From contig OZ026600.1 of assembly GCA_964020085.1 (NCBI GenBank), positions 13,697,135-13,761,134 on the forward strand: a stretch of DNA of 64,000 nucleotides, written 5' to 3'. Position 1 is the first letter of the stretch. Every line of letters starts with the position of its first letter. The position numbers were made by a program, and so were the translations under genes. Below, in pieces: positions 20,375 to 32,556 of the stretch. The notes beneath the pieces were generated by a model. The model did no database searches and was not told where the DNA came from. It saw nothing but the letters and a program-made list of their open reading frames with translations. Source of the stretch: Micromussa lordhowensis (lineage: Eukaryota; Cnidaria; Anthozoa; Scleractinia; Lobophylliidae).

Positions 20375-22142
20375 TCCAGACATAACTAATCGATGAAATC
20401 AATGACATCAATGAAATCAATGAGTAATCAATAGGTAATCGATGGGTAATCAGTTGATTAGTCATCAATTATAACCAATGATCAATGACTAATTGATGAC
20501 TAATCGATAGGCCACAAAATTGATTGCATTGATTAGTCGTCGATTTCATTCATTACTCATTGATATCATCTCATGGATGAAAACAACTTATTAAATGTAA
20601 ACAGATGATTCCAGCTTTATTCTATCCAGCTTACAGTACGTGTGAATTAAGCTTCAGAAGGCCTATTTTGTTCCCCGTATCTCATTGTCATTTATTATTG
20701 AACAAAACCTTGAAGGTCGCCCTGTCAAGGTTGTTCAACTTGGCAAATTCTTCTGTAACACCTTGCGTTGGACATCTGCTCTCTTTATACCGGGCCTCAA
20801 GGGACATTTTTTAGCAGATGAGAAAATTTTGTTCTAGTATTTGTGGTTGATGAAGCTGCTTGTTTCCTTTTTCCTGTAAAGCAAAAACAAAATAAGATTA
20901 GATAACTTTAATTGTATTTATTAATAAACATCTTATAAAAACATTTCCAGGAGCGACGTCAGTGTAATACTGATAGTACACAATGCATAATGGATTGTGC
21001 AACGGAAATAGTTCTTGCGAATTGATTAAATTCATTTTCCTGGATTCACGGAGATTCACAATGCGTATTGCGGGTTTCTTTATACCAGTGTTTTGCACTT
21101 GAACTGAAATATCAAAAGTGATATTTCCTCCATGTTTCACAAGGAGTTCTTTGCGCTTTGGCATCTTATTCCTCAGAAGACAGATTTCTACCCGAATTTT
21201 AACGAAAATAAATTAATGAAAAATATTACATGAAGTTTGTTTACTCATCTCAAATGAACCACAGACACAAAGAGAACACTTAACTTGAACTCACAGGTAT
21301 TGTTAATTTATGTATAGAAAAATACCTTCACTGGCAGGCTGACCTCCACAGTCTCCATAACGTCTATCATGGCGTCTAAATACATGTACATGTACCTCTC
21401 AAGTAAACTTCTTTGTTAGTACTGTATCTGCTTAAAAATCCATGAACACCCCAGTATATACCAATATACAGTAGATCCGTGTGGCTTTTTTCAAAAAATT
21501 TAAGGGTGTTAAAATGACACTTCATTATCAAACAATGGAAAATTTAATTTGAGCCTTTCTGTGAGTGATTGCCTCTCCTGAACTTTCAGCAAAGAAAGGA
21601 ATTTCGTTGTGTAAGAATTAAGAAGAGATATCCTGGTAATATATCTGAAAAAATACAATTTTTAGCTGTATTGAAAGGGCAGCAAGAAGCATCCTTACCT
21701 ACAGGTGTAACTGCATTGGCGACAAGCCCAAATGTGAAAAGGAACCAGAGAATGCATACGATAAATGCTCTATCATCGCTAAAGATTCGCAAGAATAGAT
21801 CAGAGGCAGAGTTCTACTTTATTTCTCCGAGTTGTTTCTTAAGTCAAAGAGTCATGCAAGGCAGTCTGAGTCTGCAAAATTTAAAGCCTTTACCCCAGGC
21901 AGTATAATAGTCAATGAGTGATCGATGAATCATTGACAAGTACCGGTAATCAATAATATCAATAAGTAATCAACTACATCAATGAGTAATCAATGTCATT
22001 GATGAGTAATCGATAGGCTACAAAATTTACTCATTGATTACTCATTGATCATTGTCAACAATCAAGGACTAATCAACTGATTACCCATCGATTACTCACT
22101 GATTACCAATTGATGTCATTGATCATCAATTAGTTGTCTGGG
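20375..22142. mobile_element. Foldback-type DNA element with ~205-235-bp sub-repeated inverted ends and TTAA target duplication
   Basis: Ends 20375-20577 and 21908-22142 are reverse complements of each other with some divergence. Both consist of short words such as ATCAATGAGTAATC, TAATCGATGGGTAATCAG and ACTAATCGATAGGC. TTAA flanks both sides (20371-20374 and 22143-22146). The terminal bases are TCCAGACA / TGTCTGGG, near-complementary. The 1.3-kb centre has a minus frame at 21164-20898 (88 codons, MPKRKELLVKHGG) and a plus frame at 21569-21907, neither recognised. TTAA targets suit piggyBac- or Kolobok-type transposition. Confidence 0.7.
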
Positions 22143-22219
22143 TTAATAAGACCTGTCACTTTTCTCCAATCAGAATGATGCATTCATGAGCAAACATACT
22201 GTGTTAAGAAAACAATGCC

Positions 22220-22410
22220 TTCCATGTAGGTTCTCATTTCTCAGGCCAGGCCCCTCACCAGCTTGCTTCGCTGGTTGACTAATCTCTTGCAATTTTGCTC
22301 CTGCTGCAATGCATGAGAGCCTGGTCATGGTTATGTTTTTTAGGCTCCCATTTCTTGTGTCAGGCCCTTCACCAGCTTGCTTCGCTTGCTGACTCCTCTC
22401 TTTGAGTCAG
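22220..22410. repeat. Local duplication around CACCAGCTTGCTTCGCT
   Basis: Two ~60-bp copies (about 22230-22290 and 22344-22404) share TTCT(C/T)... CAGGCCC(C/T)TCACCAGC and TTGCTTCGCT. It lies just outside the foldback element. A short GCATGCAT tract follows near 22430-22465. Confidence 0.55.
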
Positions 22411-22641
22411 TCTCAGTCTCCTCTTGTATGCATGCATGTATAGAGGTAGACATGCATGCATGCACGTATTGATCACAGCTATAAAGATTAAGAAAACCCT
22501 ATTGGTTGATTTTAATCTCATTCTTGCTCTTTTGAAATAATTATAGTACTTTTATCAGTACTTGTGTATTATGTACATGTAAGCTGTAATTAAAAATACA
22601 TACCAAATTGTCAAATAAGTAAGTGCAGCTTACATACATAC

Positions 22642-22711
22642 CAAATTGTGAAACAAGTAAGTGCAGCTTTACAACGTGTTCACAAATTGTTCTAGTTTGA
22701 TAGCATACTCC
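22642..22711 (-). CDS. THADA: THADA-like gene, internal exon 6, with duplicated donor
   Basis: The 70-nt minus exon has acceptor GATTACAG|GGAGTATG and donor CAATTTG|GTATGT. It encodes GVCYQTRTICEHVVKLHLLV and ends with one base of a split Asp codon that the next exon completes. It corresponds to the THADA 'VRHQTK..F.N.L..H' motif. A ~38-bp tandem duplication of the exon end and donor places a second, equivalent donor at 22604/22603. Using it would add 38 nt and break the frame. The intron to the preceding exon is only 85 bp. Confidence 0.8.
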
Positions 22712-22796
22712 CTGTAATCAGATTTAAAAGATACAAGTTAGGATTCCACTGCTTGTAATAAATCAAAAATCACTAATCCTTTAGCATTGGGTTCAC

Positions 22797-22917
22797 CTCA
22801 ACTGGATGGTCCCAGTAGGTCCAGACATAATTCAGAAGTTTGGTTGGAATAGGTGATGTGCCATACAATTTGTCCTTTATCCATGACTTTGTGCAGCTAT
22901 AGCTGATAGCTATTTCC
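22797..22917 (-). CDS. THADA: THADA-like gene, internal exon 5
   Basis: The 121-nt minus exon has acceptor TTGTTTCAG|GGAAATAG and donor GTTGAG|GTGAAC. The one-base lead completes an Arg codon begun in the exon at 26579. The peptide contains SYSCTKSWIKDK and PTKLLNYVWTYWDHPVE. The last part closely resembles the THADA signature where a 'LL.YV..HW.HP.D' helix precedes 'VRHQTK'. The next exon begins with that motif, so identity and order agree. Confidence 0.85.
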
Positions 22918-25540
22918 CTGAAACAAGCGACAACAAATTACAACAATCATCAACAAATAATCTTCAAACTTTAAACACAATTTGTCTTGAATTGATTGTC
23001 ATATTTTACACAACTATTTAGCCCACGATGGTCTAACAGTATCAATTCACAGATGCAGATTTTTCTGTTAAAGTGCAACAAGGTGATATTTTCATTGACT
23101 CTGCTTGCTTCATTTTTTGCCCTCAAGAAGGTTTCTAACATGACTCTGGTTGAATTTTGGAAAGAGCTTTTTTTCCTTTCCTTCTCCTTGATGAACCAAA
23201 GGTTAGAAAAATGTTTAGCATAAACAATAAGAAATAAATTGTTGTCCCTGGTTGACGAATGACAGTTAAATTGGATATTAAAATTCAAAAGAAAATAAAT
23301 ATGAAAACATACATTTTGGGCATAGCCCTTCTTCAATGCGAGAGCCATTTAATAATGAGTCACATGGTTGTTCAGTTAAAAAAAAAGCACAAACCAAACA
23401 GGTGGAAACTAGACCTGACCATGCCATTTTTACAAAATGGAAAACATTATGTAGGTCCTCTGGTTGCATAGTGACCAGCCTAATCAAAGTGCCTATGAGC
23501 CGCCAACTCAACATAGAAAATAGATTCTCTAAACAGCAACAATTTTGATGCCACTGAACTGCATTTTTAATGTGTAGTTCATCTATCATTTATATATTGA
23601 GCTAGAGAGGTAAAGAATAAAGTAAAAGCCCACTGGCATTGTTAAGAAGTAGTGCAAAATGCAATGGTAACAGAATATATTAGGAGATGTGGCACCATTG
23701 AAAACATTCATGAAGTCATCAGTGATCCTTGTTTGAGATGTTACCACAAACAAAGTACTGCTTCTCATCCAATCACCAACCTTATTTAGCTATGTTAGTA
23801 CTGGATGCCTGACCAAGTAATAAACTCCCTAAATTGTGGGCTCTCATTTTTCTTTCCTATTTTTTATCTTCATTTTCGATGTCAATATCAGTGATTTTCC
23901 TCCCCTTGCATTTACTTTCTGATTGCTTCTTCGTCTTCAGCTAAGCCTGTCCATTGCCCCTTGACACTGACCTTGAGGAGGTTGGAACCAGTTTCAGATG
24001 TAGATTTTTATGGGTCGTTATAACCACTCTATCAGTTGATGCTACAATCATGGTATCAGGTGAACATGTTGCTGTCAATTTTGTAACATAATAGGTTACT
24101 ATAGTAACAAATGACCTGCTAAAAACACCCTTAATTTTGGCTTTAAGTGCTTACAACGCAAAAATGAGCTTGGTGACCCCATTTTTAACTTGGGGTCGTT
24201 GCAGTTGTAGTGGTGGAACGATTTCACTCCATCACTCACTTCCCGTTAGACTGTTAGATTTGGAATTTAACTCCTAAAGGAGTCTAATGTGAATGTTGCT
24301 TGAGCTTCATTATAGCACTAAACAATAGCACTTTAAACAGAATAGGCTCGATTACTAACCACTGTTCAAGAAAGGGTCCTGTGTGCAATTGTTGACCCGA
24401 CTCACATACTCGAGAGATCAGCAGAAATCACGACTGAAAACAGAAATTAAATGAGAGCGTTTCTATTCCTTCAAGTGCACCTTAAAGGATACTTTGATGG
24501 CTAAAAATGGTGATGTTTCGTCATCAACACCCTAAGTGAGACCAGAATCCTTGACTTGTACCCAAGATGACGAGCCTTTTTATATAGGAGTTTCCCCCCT
24601 CCCGGGTTTTGAACATCTGCCATTTAAGGCTGCTTTACGGTCAGTTGCACAGTGTCAAGTTAGTTATTCTTTGAATTCTGACCTAAGTACTCGATGTCTC
24701 ATCGCAGAAATGTTCTACATTGAATAAATTCTCGCACAAACGTTTTTATAAATAGAAGCTAGCTGTAATTATTCAAGTCTCTTAAATAGCTCATTTCCTG
24801 ATGGTGCCCATTCATACAGGTTTAACCATACTCGATTGCCAAGAAAGAAAAATATAGACGCTACTGAAAGTCACAAAATTGACGAGCTGTATGAATTTTC
24901 GGATGATTCAAGCCGTGATTAAATGTTTTGAACGATCAACAGTCCAAAGAATTGAGGAGAATTCAAATGACATGTCCCACTGTTTATTTATATGATAATG
25001 TAAATAAATACAAATAAATACAGCCATGGCAAAATGAGGAACAAAAAGTTGATAAATAGAAGAAACGATATTACACAAGGATAGCAGTTCTGCAGTCTTT
25101 ATGTCTTCTACCTTACACTCTCACATCATAGTGGGTGGTTTAAGGAAGCACACTGGTGCCAATTTCAGACAGAAACAATCATTTTTAGGCTTGGCATTGT
25201 GCAACCAGAGGGCCTAAATGTTTTCCACTTCATATAAATAGCATGGCACGCATGTGTCAAGATTCTGTATGTTTAGCTTGCACTACTTTCAAATGATCAG
25301 TTGCACGAATCATTATTTAGAGTTCTCACACTGAAGAAGGGCTATAACTGAAATGGTTTTGATTTTTCACAAGATGACACTTTTTTTAACGCAAATTTTA
25401 ACAACTCGCAATAATTTCATGGAGCATTAATTTCCTATAACAAGATATAGACTAGAAACCCTAGGCCTCCTTCGGCCATTTCTTCAAAACCAGAGATTTT
25501 GGTGTAACAACTGTGCATGAACCCAGATCATGTATCTTAT
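22918..25540. other. THADA intron, mostly unique, with an old dispersed repeat copy
   Basis: No exon is found. About 24480-25100 resembles 58080-58770 at perhaps two-thirds identity in short blocks (CGGGTTTTGAACA, GATATTACACAAGG), so it is an old dispersed repeat. Minus and plus frames here (e.g. 23348-22971) are motif-free. Confidence 0.4.
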
Positions 25541-25547
25541 GGGGGGC

Positions 25548-25998
25548 CCTCGACCCATATATCGACCAATATACTCGATTGATACATCGGTCGAGTATCG
25601 ACCAGTGTATCGACCAATACTCTATAACTGGCGGTTCACCGATACTTTAGTTATTGTTGTTGAAAAAAATTTTATTTCCTATGAAAAGCAAAAAATTAAA
25701 GCAGCAAAATTAAAAGTATCGACCAATATATCAACTGATATATAGAGTGTCGACCGAGACTTGACTGACAGATAGTTGAGCAATATCAGCCGAGTATCAA
25801 GCAATGTATCAACCAACATATCGAGTATCGACCAAGACTTCACCGACAGTTGACCAATATAAAAACCAATAGTTGACCAATATACCACGGACAGTATCCT
25901 GGTTGATATGTCGACCAACACCATGATCATTATTAAGTGGGCTATCAGCTGATACTCGACCAAATCTCAACCGAGTATCAGTCAATACTTGACCAAAA
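25548..25998. repeat. Degenerate (ATCGACCAATAT)n cluster
   Basis: Roughly twenty variants of TCGACCAATAT, CGAGTATCGACC and related GATATATCGG words occur in 450 bp in both orientations. A unique ~90-bp island (about 25630-25715) lies between. The arrangement resembles the sub-repeated ends of the foldback element at 20375, but the word is different. Confidence 0.7.
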
Positions 25999-26578
25999 AG
26001 TAAGCAAACAGTAAGCTATAAAGTTCTAAATATGGATTTTGCAATAAATGTCCCCTTTTTAATTATTATTAAAGGGAAACTTGGCAAAAAAAAACTTTTG
26101 TTCCACATAACAAGTTGATATTTGCGTTTAACTGTTTCAACAATTTGAAGTCAATAATTCTTTGCCTGTTTTGAATGCTGGGCAATTCACTCCCGCTAAT
26201 TAATATTTTCCCACATGCTGCCATGCTTATATTTGCAAAGTTTGATGGGAAATTATGACATCATTGCCAGGCTGGACGTTTTAAAATACAGCATTCCGTG
26301 AATCTATAGATATAAAAGTGCTTCTAATCATTTATAATTCATATTCAACTAGAAGTGGTATTCTGAAGACTCCACAGTAAGATCTCTGACCGGGTAAGAT
26401 GTCACAAATAACCATAAAGTGAACATACCATTGCCGCTGTGATTTAAACAGAAAATTAAACACTTATTTGAACCACTTACAGAGATATCAACTTAAAACC
26501 CCGGGATCCATTAAAGAAAACCATTACGTATACTTTGGAACTTGAACTGTTTCTCAGCCACGATTCCTTTAAACTAAC
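25999..26578. other. THADA intron, no feature recognised
   Basis: AT-rich unique-looking sequence, with no exon or repeat seen. Confidence 0.4.
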
Positions 26579-26644
26579 CTGGCCTGGCTTGCCCACAGAG
26601 TGAGGGTGCGGAAGGCTAGAAGAGATCTGCTGGGTTCCCTTAGG
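26579..26644 (-). CDS. THADA: THADA-like gene, internal exon 4 (66-nt microexon)
   Basis: The minus exon has acceptor CTTTTCAG|CCTAAGG and donor GGCCAG|GTTAGT. It encodes LREPSRSLLAFRTLTLWASQ with a 1-nt lead and a 2-nt tail. Both phases match the neighbours (TG|C before, AG|G after). The peptide parallels the THADA segment '.EP......R.L..W..SA'. Only the splice context and phase chain make such a short exon credible. Confidence 0.8.
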
Positions 26645-27778
26645 CTGAAAAGAGCACACACAGTTCATTGAACCTTTAAAATGTTTTACTGAATGTGTAA
26701 ATTTCAACAAATCAACAACAAGATATAAGTATCTATAGAAACTGTTGCTCAATAATTCAAACACTTTAAATTGATAATGCACCTCATGCTGCTATGTAGT
26801 CTATCTGTTTTTCCAATCACACAAATCAATCACATTAATTTGCATGATCACGAAAACATCTACCAATGAGAGTGTGAGGATCAGATACGAATCTAATTTC
26901 AGCATGGAAATGAGACTCAAATTCCCTGGTACTACAGGTATTCTTACTCTCCCCTTTGCTGTTCATTTCTGCTTCCTCCAAGACAGAAGAGACGAAATCA
27001 AACTAAAGCCCTTTGAAAGGACATGTGGTTTCTGGACACATTCTAACCAAAAAAAAGAGTTGCAAGGTTCTAGCTTACAAAGTATTGCTTTTAAATTTGA
27101 GAGCTTGACACATGTTCTCTGTATCATTGTGTGCAACTTTAGGCCACATACTCTTTTTTTTGTGGAACTCATTACCTGAAAATATCGGAGATCAAATCAA
27201 TTGGAAAAGTCAAGAATATTTGAGTCAATGGATTCTTACTTGCCAATCTTGTAAAATGATATATTGATAGTTATAATAAATGAAATATTTTGTGACTGTA
27301 ATTTCATTAGTATACTATTGCAACTACTGAAGATTTTTACTGAGTTTTAAATAAAATGATGACAAAAACACTTCAGTCATGCCCAAAAAGAATACAAACA
27401 CCACTAACATTCTTTAACATCTTTACAAAGGCCCAAAAATTAAGGAAAAAGTGAACAAAATTAATGCCGTAAATAGTACATGTACAAACAAATGCTGCCT
27501 GTTTCACACCTAATCAAGTTTGAACCAACTGAGTTCACATGCAACTCTAAACTCGTTGTAAACTTTCTATTTTGAGTTTACTCCCAGCTTTATGCTCCCA
27601 AGTCTGGACAAAGAGTAGTTGACTTGTTTCAAATGGTGGCCATCTTGAAATTTAATAGCTGTGAGGTTTCATGTGCATTATCTGGGGTGAAGGAAACCAG
27701 CTATGGTGGATGGGCTGGATATTTACATGATTAATTTTGACACCAAGCTTCATACAGTGCATAAATTGATATGCTTAC
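26645..27778. other. THADA intron, no feature recognised
   Basis: The plus ORF 26844-27179 has no motif or splice context, and the stretch otherwise looks unique. Confidence 0.4.
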
Positions 27779-27985
27779 CAAAACAAAAAAGAAATCAAAA
27801 CTACAAAAATGTTCTCTTGGCTTTCATGAAAATGTTCAACACAAGCTCGTTCTTCTTCAGAATCACAGGTTTCATCAACATCATCATTGCCTTCCTTGTA
27901 GCCAACATAGACTTCATCAGGCTCAGGAAAATTGGTTTGTATTATGTTCACAACACAGGCTGGGATGACTTGATGATTTTTTCCC
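27779..27985 (-). CDS. THADA: THADA-like gene, internal exon 3
   Basis: The 207-nt minus exon has acceptor GCTGGCTAG|GGGAAAA and donor TTTTG|GTAAGC. The lead G completes an Arg codon from the exon at 31235, and the TG tail joins the C of the next exon. The peptide starts GKNHQVIPACVVNIIQTN. It has an acidic loop (EGNDDVDETCDSEEE) and ends in a hydrophobic helix (NIFVVLISFLF). The acidic loop fits an inter-repeat loop of a HEAT protein. Identity rests on position and phase more than on sequence. Confidence 0.7.
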
Positions 27986-28071
27986 CTAGCCAGCATACCA
28001 AAAACACTTAAGAGTCCCTTTCCATAAATATGAAAAATAACTCATCGAGGGTAGAAAATTCCTTTTGGCTC

Positions 28072-30032
28072 ATATTTTCATGGTAGATAGGCTAGGGCAT
28101 GACAAAAGCTGCTGGATAGTTTTTTGGGCGAAATATCCTTTTATTTCAAAGAAAAATGCAAATTACCAAATGCCGTTAAAATCATCATTTGACACACCAT
28201 TTTGTTAAGCAAGTTTGAAAGCCTCACATGCAAACCACATTATTCTTCCCTCTTTAAAACACTCAAACAGTTTTGTGCAATGTTTAAATGTGTACTGGGT
28301 TAATTTTGGGAAATGTTGTGTTGTCTTCTTGGGTGCAAAATTATTCACTTAAACATACTCCATGAATAAATTACTTTTCACCTAGTGTGAGACCTTCAAA
28401 TGAATTAAGCTTCTGGTGGTTGAATTGTAGGAAGGCGGTCTACAGATTCCTGTAAAAATTTCTTTGGGCAAATGATTGTGAGCGACACAAGAGCTTTTCA
28501 AAGTATGTTAAAAATGCTAATAGTTGACCTTCTGTCATCAATCTCAATTTACGGGTTAGACAAATATTTTAGCATGCGTCACACGTCTTGACCTATCTAA
28601 GTTGACAGAGGCACGACTAAATTTTCCAACCTTATTTGCTGTAAAAGGTAGGTTAATGATTTAATATGTTACTCTGACACATATAAAGCAGTGAAGTTTT
28701 CTTCTGCTTACATAACATCCAATGTACATCGCCAACCGTCAACGTTATTTAAAGGTCGAATATCATAAATCTCTCGGAGCATATGATCACGACTGTATCT
28801 AAGTAAAAAACGGCCAAGTCATTCGTAGAGAGTTGGTTGCTTTGGACTGCACCAAAACGTTAGGTCTGATCGATTGCTGCTTGAATCCTTGAATATTGCA
28901 GCAGTTTCTTCTTTGTTCATCACGCAATGCCGTCATCCCATGTTAGGGGTAGGACAATTTCTATCCTAATGTGTAAGGCTCAGAACCACAGGGAGCACAC
29001 AATCTTGTTGAGTAGGAAGAGAGTAAATAAAGGAATGAAAATAATGAATAGTTAACCATTGTCTCCTGTTGTCATCTCTTACAGGACCTGGAAAACCACT
29101 ACCTACATGTCCTGCATAACACTGTAGCACTAAACCTTTTGTGCTGCCAGTTGAACCCCTATAAAGGATTCCCCTTAAAAAGAAGGGGTAATAAAAAATC
29201 TCTAAAACTTCATCCAGTTGATAATCATGTTACGTATATTAGTAAAATGAAATAAAAATAGAGGCCACCATGCTCGTTTTTGCACAACATGAATGGCTAT
29301 TACAGTAACTTTGCAACTGAGAAATAAAAGTACTTATTGGATTACTTTATTAGAAAATTTAAACAAAATAGACCCTGAAGTTACATTTCGAGAATTTGTT
29401 TCCCTTCTATATAGTCTTCTTAAATCCTGACTGTTGCTGCTCACTTGCTTCGCTCGCTGCGCAGCAACAAGAGAGGACAGCAATGTACAGGGTCTTAAAA
29501 TTGGAGACGAAATAATCAAGCACATGACATGACCTGTATTATAAAAGACAAAGTTCAAATTTGTTTTGTATTTGTGTTCTGTCTTAATGTGAGAGACAGA
29601 CTTTCCAAAACATAATCTTTGCAAAGTTATCAAAATTTTGGGAATATGTTTTGGTTATGACGTAAGACAAAGGGACAACCTTAATTTTAGACAAACTTGG
29701 TAAAAATTAATTGTATTTACGAAGCACTTTTACATGTAAGCGAATGTAATACATGTGTTCCAAATTTAATTACTTTGCACCCAAAAAGACAACACAACGT
29801 TCCCCAAAATCAACCAAGTACACATTGCACAAAACTATTCAAGTGTTTTAAATATGGAAGAATAATGTGGTTTTGCATGCAAGGCTCTTAAACTGGTGTA
29901 ATAAAATGTGCGTGTGATGACAATTTTAACGGCAGTTGGTAATTTGCATTTTTCTTTGAAATAAAAGGACGTTTTGCCCAAAAAACTATCCAGTAGCTTT
30001 TGTCATGGCCTAGCCTATCTACCATAAAAATA
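28072..30032. mobile_element. DNA element with ~260-275-bp terminal inverted repeats
   Basis: 28072-28345 and 29774-30032 are inverted copies. Examples are GGTAGATAGGCTAGGGCATGAC versus its complement GTCATGGCCTAGCCTATC, and GGGTGCAAA versus TTTGCACCC. They share long matching blocks with scattered differences. The interior (~1.43 kb) has only motif-free frames (e.g. minus 29633-29334) and a palindromic TTGCTTCGCTCGCTGCGCAG patch. It has no transposase and is thus non-autonomous. It sits in a THADA intron. Confidence 0.7.
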
Positions 30033-31234
30033 TTAAATTTTTGACCCTTGCCACGAAATTAAGAATTTGTCTGATTTTTACAGGCAGGCACTCTTAAATG
30101 AAAGAGAAATCTTTATACAGTAAACTGCCTTCACATTGCATAGTGTATAGGTTCTTGAGAGTTTGATTTACACCAGAAATAAGGAGTTCAGTTCCTATTT
30201 AGACAGAGTTTGAAGTTTGAGCCTGTTTGAAGTTTGACATTTTTTGTTCAAATTTAGAAGAAAACTATAATTATCTTTTTCGCATCATCTGATGAAGTAT
30301 CCACTCATGAAAAGTAAGGATAATTTTAGGAATTTTTGGTTGAATGAAAAGCTCCTTTTGTCTCAGTTTGTTGCAAGTTCTAAAATTATTTTATTCAACA
30401 GTCTCATATTGTTTTAAAGACCAATCAAAATGCTTTTTAAGCTAACTTGTGATATTTGAAATGGACATGTTAATGTAATACATATCACAAGGGTAGTTAA
30501 AAAGACTGAGTTTGTATGTATGCTGCATGACAGTATAAATTTTACAACAATCTTAATTTACAAACAATCATTAACAGTATTGTTACTCAAAAATCTGATC
30601 CAGCCACCTTAAGTAAATTTTCCTAATACATCTGTTAATTCAGGATTCATACTCTTTTGAGCTCTTCAAATTCCATGACTTTCCATGACCCTTTCCATGG
30701 CTTTGAGTTTAGCTGTCGTGTTCGAAAATTTTCAGAAGTATCTTTGTCTTAGGGTATTTTAAGAACAAAACTCAGTTCAACAGAAACAGATTGGGGCCAA
30801 GCTGCTCTCGTTTGTTAACAACAATCGCACAAATAAAACTAGTCACGCAAATTTTATTGTAATTTGTAAATAACAGACATGCAAGAATTGCTCAATTGTT
30901 GTCAATATATATTTGAATATTGTTCTATGCAATTTGGTACTTTTTTCAGTCTACATTGTTACATTTCCTGAGACAAATAGTAGAGTCGATCTTAACAGTT
31001 GAGCTTTACAGGGAGCATTTTGATCAATTTCAGTTATAAACTCTCTAAAAAATAACTAGGTATTGAGCCTAATATACAGTAACATATAGTGATTTGTTTC
31101 ACATCATAAGGGCCACCAAAGGTTAGAATATGAACAAAATATTATTGTTTTTGACAGTTACCACTACCCTGTATGTTATGAAAATCTTTGATTTTTGGCA
31201 ACATTTTTTCTCAAGCTCTAGTAAACAGAGTTAC
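30033..31234. other. THADA intron, no feature recognised
   Basis: AT-rich stretch without a convincing exon or repeat. Confidence 0.4.
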
Positions 31235-31314
31235 CTGTCACAGAGACAACATAAGTCTGGAAACAGTGCATCAAACATGAGACTCCCACTCTTTTTTTCC
31301 TTGTTCAAAATGAT
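31235..31314 (-). CDS. THADA: THADA-like gene, internal exon 2
   Basis: The 80-nt minus exon has acceptor TATTTCACAG|ATCATTT and donor GACAG|GTAACT. It encodes IILNKEKKSGSLMFDALFPD and a CCLCD end, entering in phase 0 and leaving with AG that pairs with the next exon's G. 'SL..DALFPDLC.LC' matches invertebrate THADA proteins as I remember them. Its 5' intron is 25 kb and filled with nested transposons. Confidence 0.8.
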
Positions 31315-31434
31315 CTGTGAAATAAATAAAAATAAATCTTAATGATACATCACATTTATACAGAGATATGTACCTGTATATATCACTCTGACTGTTGATA
31401 ACTAAATAGCACTTCCCTAGAAAAAGTAGCAAAA

Positions 31435-32221
31435 CTACTCACCCATTATACATTTTATTACATTAATGATAACGATTGGAAATACAAGTAAATAATATCT
31501 GGCACACAAGTGCATGAATGTTAATGAAAAAAGATTTTCGAGTGACATAGAATTCAGTTGACGAGAAGGGAGGACCATTGTCGGAGGACCATTGTCACTG
31601 TGCACTGCATCAGGTATGCAATGGGTTGCGAAGCGTTTCTTCAGCTTTCCAATAACTGTACTTGCTGTCTCGGTGCCACTGAGAGAGTCTATCAAAGTAG
31701 TCCGAGTGATGGTCCACACTGCAAAGGTACTCTCTTTTGTTGAGGGTAAACAGATCTCAGCCAATCTTTTCTCATGGATGGTTTGGTACTTCATCGCATA
31801 TCAGTGACTCTTTCTGCTGCATGGACGGATATGTGTTACAGGTTTCATACCTTCAAATGAACTGCTCAAGTTCTTTATTCATGTTGGGTCAAAAGACAAC
31901 TTCTCAGGCTCTTGGTAAACAGCCTTGGATGCCAATATGAGAAGGGTGAAGCTTCTCTTTAATCTTTGATCGCAGGCTCATTGGAATAGTACACTTCTGA
32001 CCCTTGAAGATAACACCCTCTTGGGTGGCCAATTTATCTCTTATATTGAAGTAAGGATGCATGCGACTAGGCAAGCGTTCTCTTTCCCTTGGCCATCCAG
32101 TCAAGATGACTGCTTTAAGAGATTGCAAGACAGGAACATTAGCAGTTTCTTGTTGGATTTCTTGAATTTGTGGTTTGGAGTGGATTCGCTCTACTTCTTG
32201 ATCTGCCTTTCAATGAGGGGG
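31435..32221 (-). pseudogene. Gypsy integrase region (zinc-binding and catalytic core, truncated)
   Basis: Minus frames carry the upstream linker (ILTGWPRERERLPSRMHPYF), the pre-integrase 'GVIFKGQKC ... IPMSLRSKI ... HIGIQG', and core segments 'DSLSGTETAS' and 'DAVHSDNGP'. Similarity fades just after the second catalytic Asp, so the Glu is missing. A ~14-bp tandem repeat (AGGACCATTGTC twice, 31571-31600) lies at that point. Several stops are present. Confidence 0.75.
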
Positions 32222-32413
32222 TGTTAATACCGTTTTCTCTGGAGTTGCGTGACATCACGCAGGAGACTGAATATGTAATGACCTTTGACCCATGTGACGA
32301 GTTGAGTTTGACTGAAGTTGTCAATCGGGGACAACAGATTTGTAATCGGTAGTTTTCTTGAATTACAGTCATTAAAATCATTTAGTTAAATCAAGTTGAT
32401 AGTGGAATCAACA
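32222..32413 (+). repeat. BEL/Pao 5' LTR
   Basis: 192 bp, starts TGTTAATACC and ends GGAATCAACA. It pairs with 37864-38055. It should hold the promoter and polyadenylation signals; none was pinned down. Confidence 0.92.
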
Positions 32414-32556
32414 TTTTTGGTCCTTCAAGTCGGATTATCGCTTTGATGAAGATGGTAGATGTCTTTGGAGTCGACATCTTTGGAATTACAAGAGTGAAGT
32501 TTTTGCCACGTTCGGAATATCGAAAAGCAACTAAGCTTATTTGTGTTGTCGGAAGA

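Noticed and set aside
20605..20814. Plus ORF of 69 codons in the foldback element
   Set aside because: No homology recognised and no conserved context; treated as element interior.
23975..24110. Candidate THADA exon on the minus strand
   Set aside because: A donor-like CTCAAG|GTCAGT exists but no acceptor or suitable open frame, and the flanking exons already join in phase.
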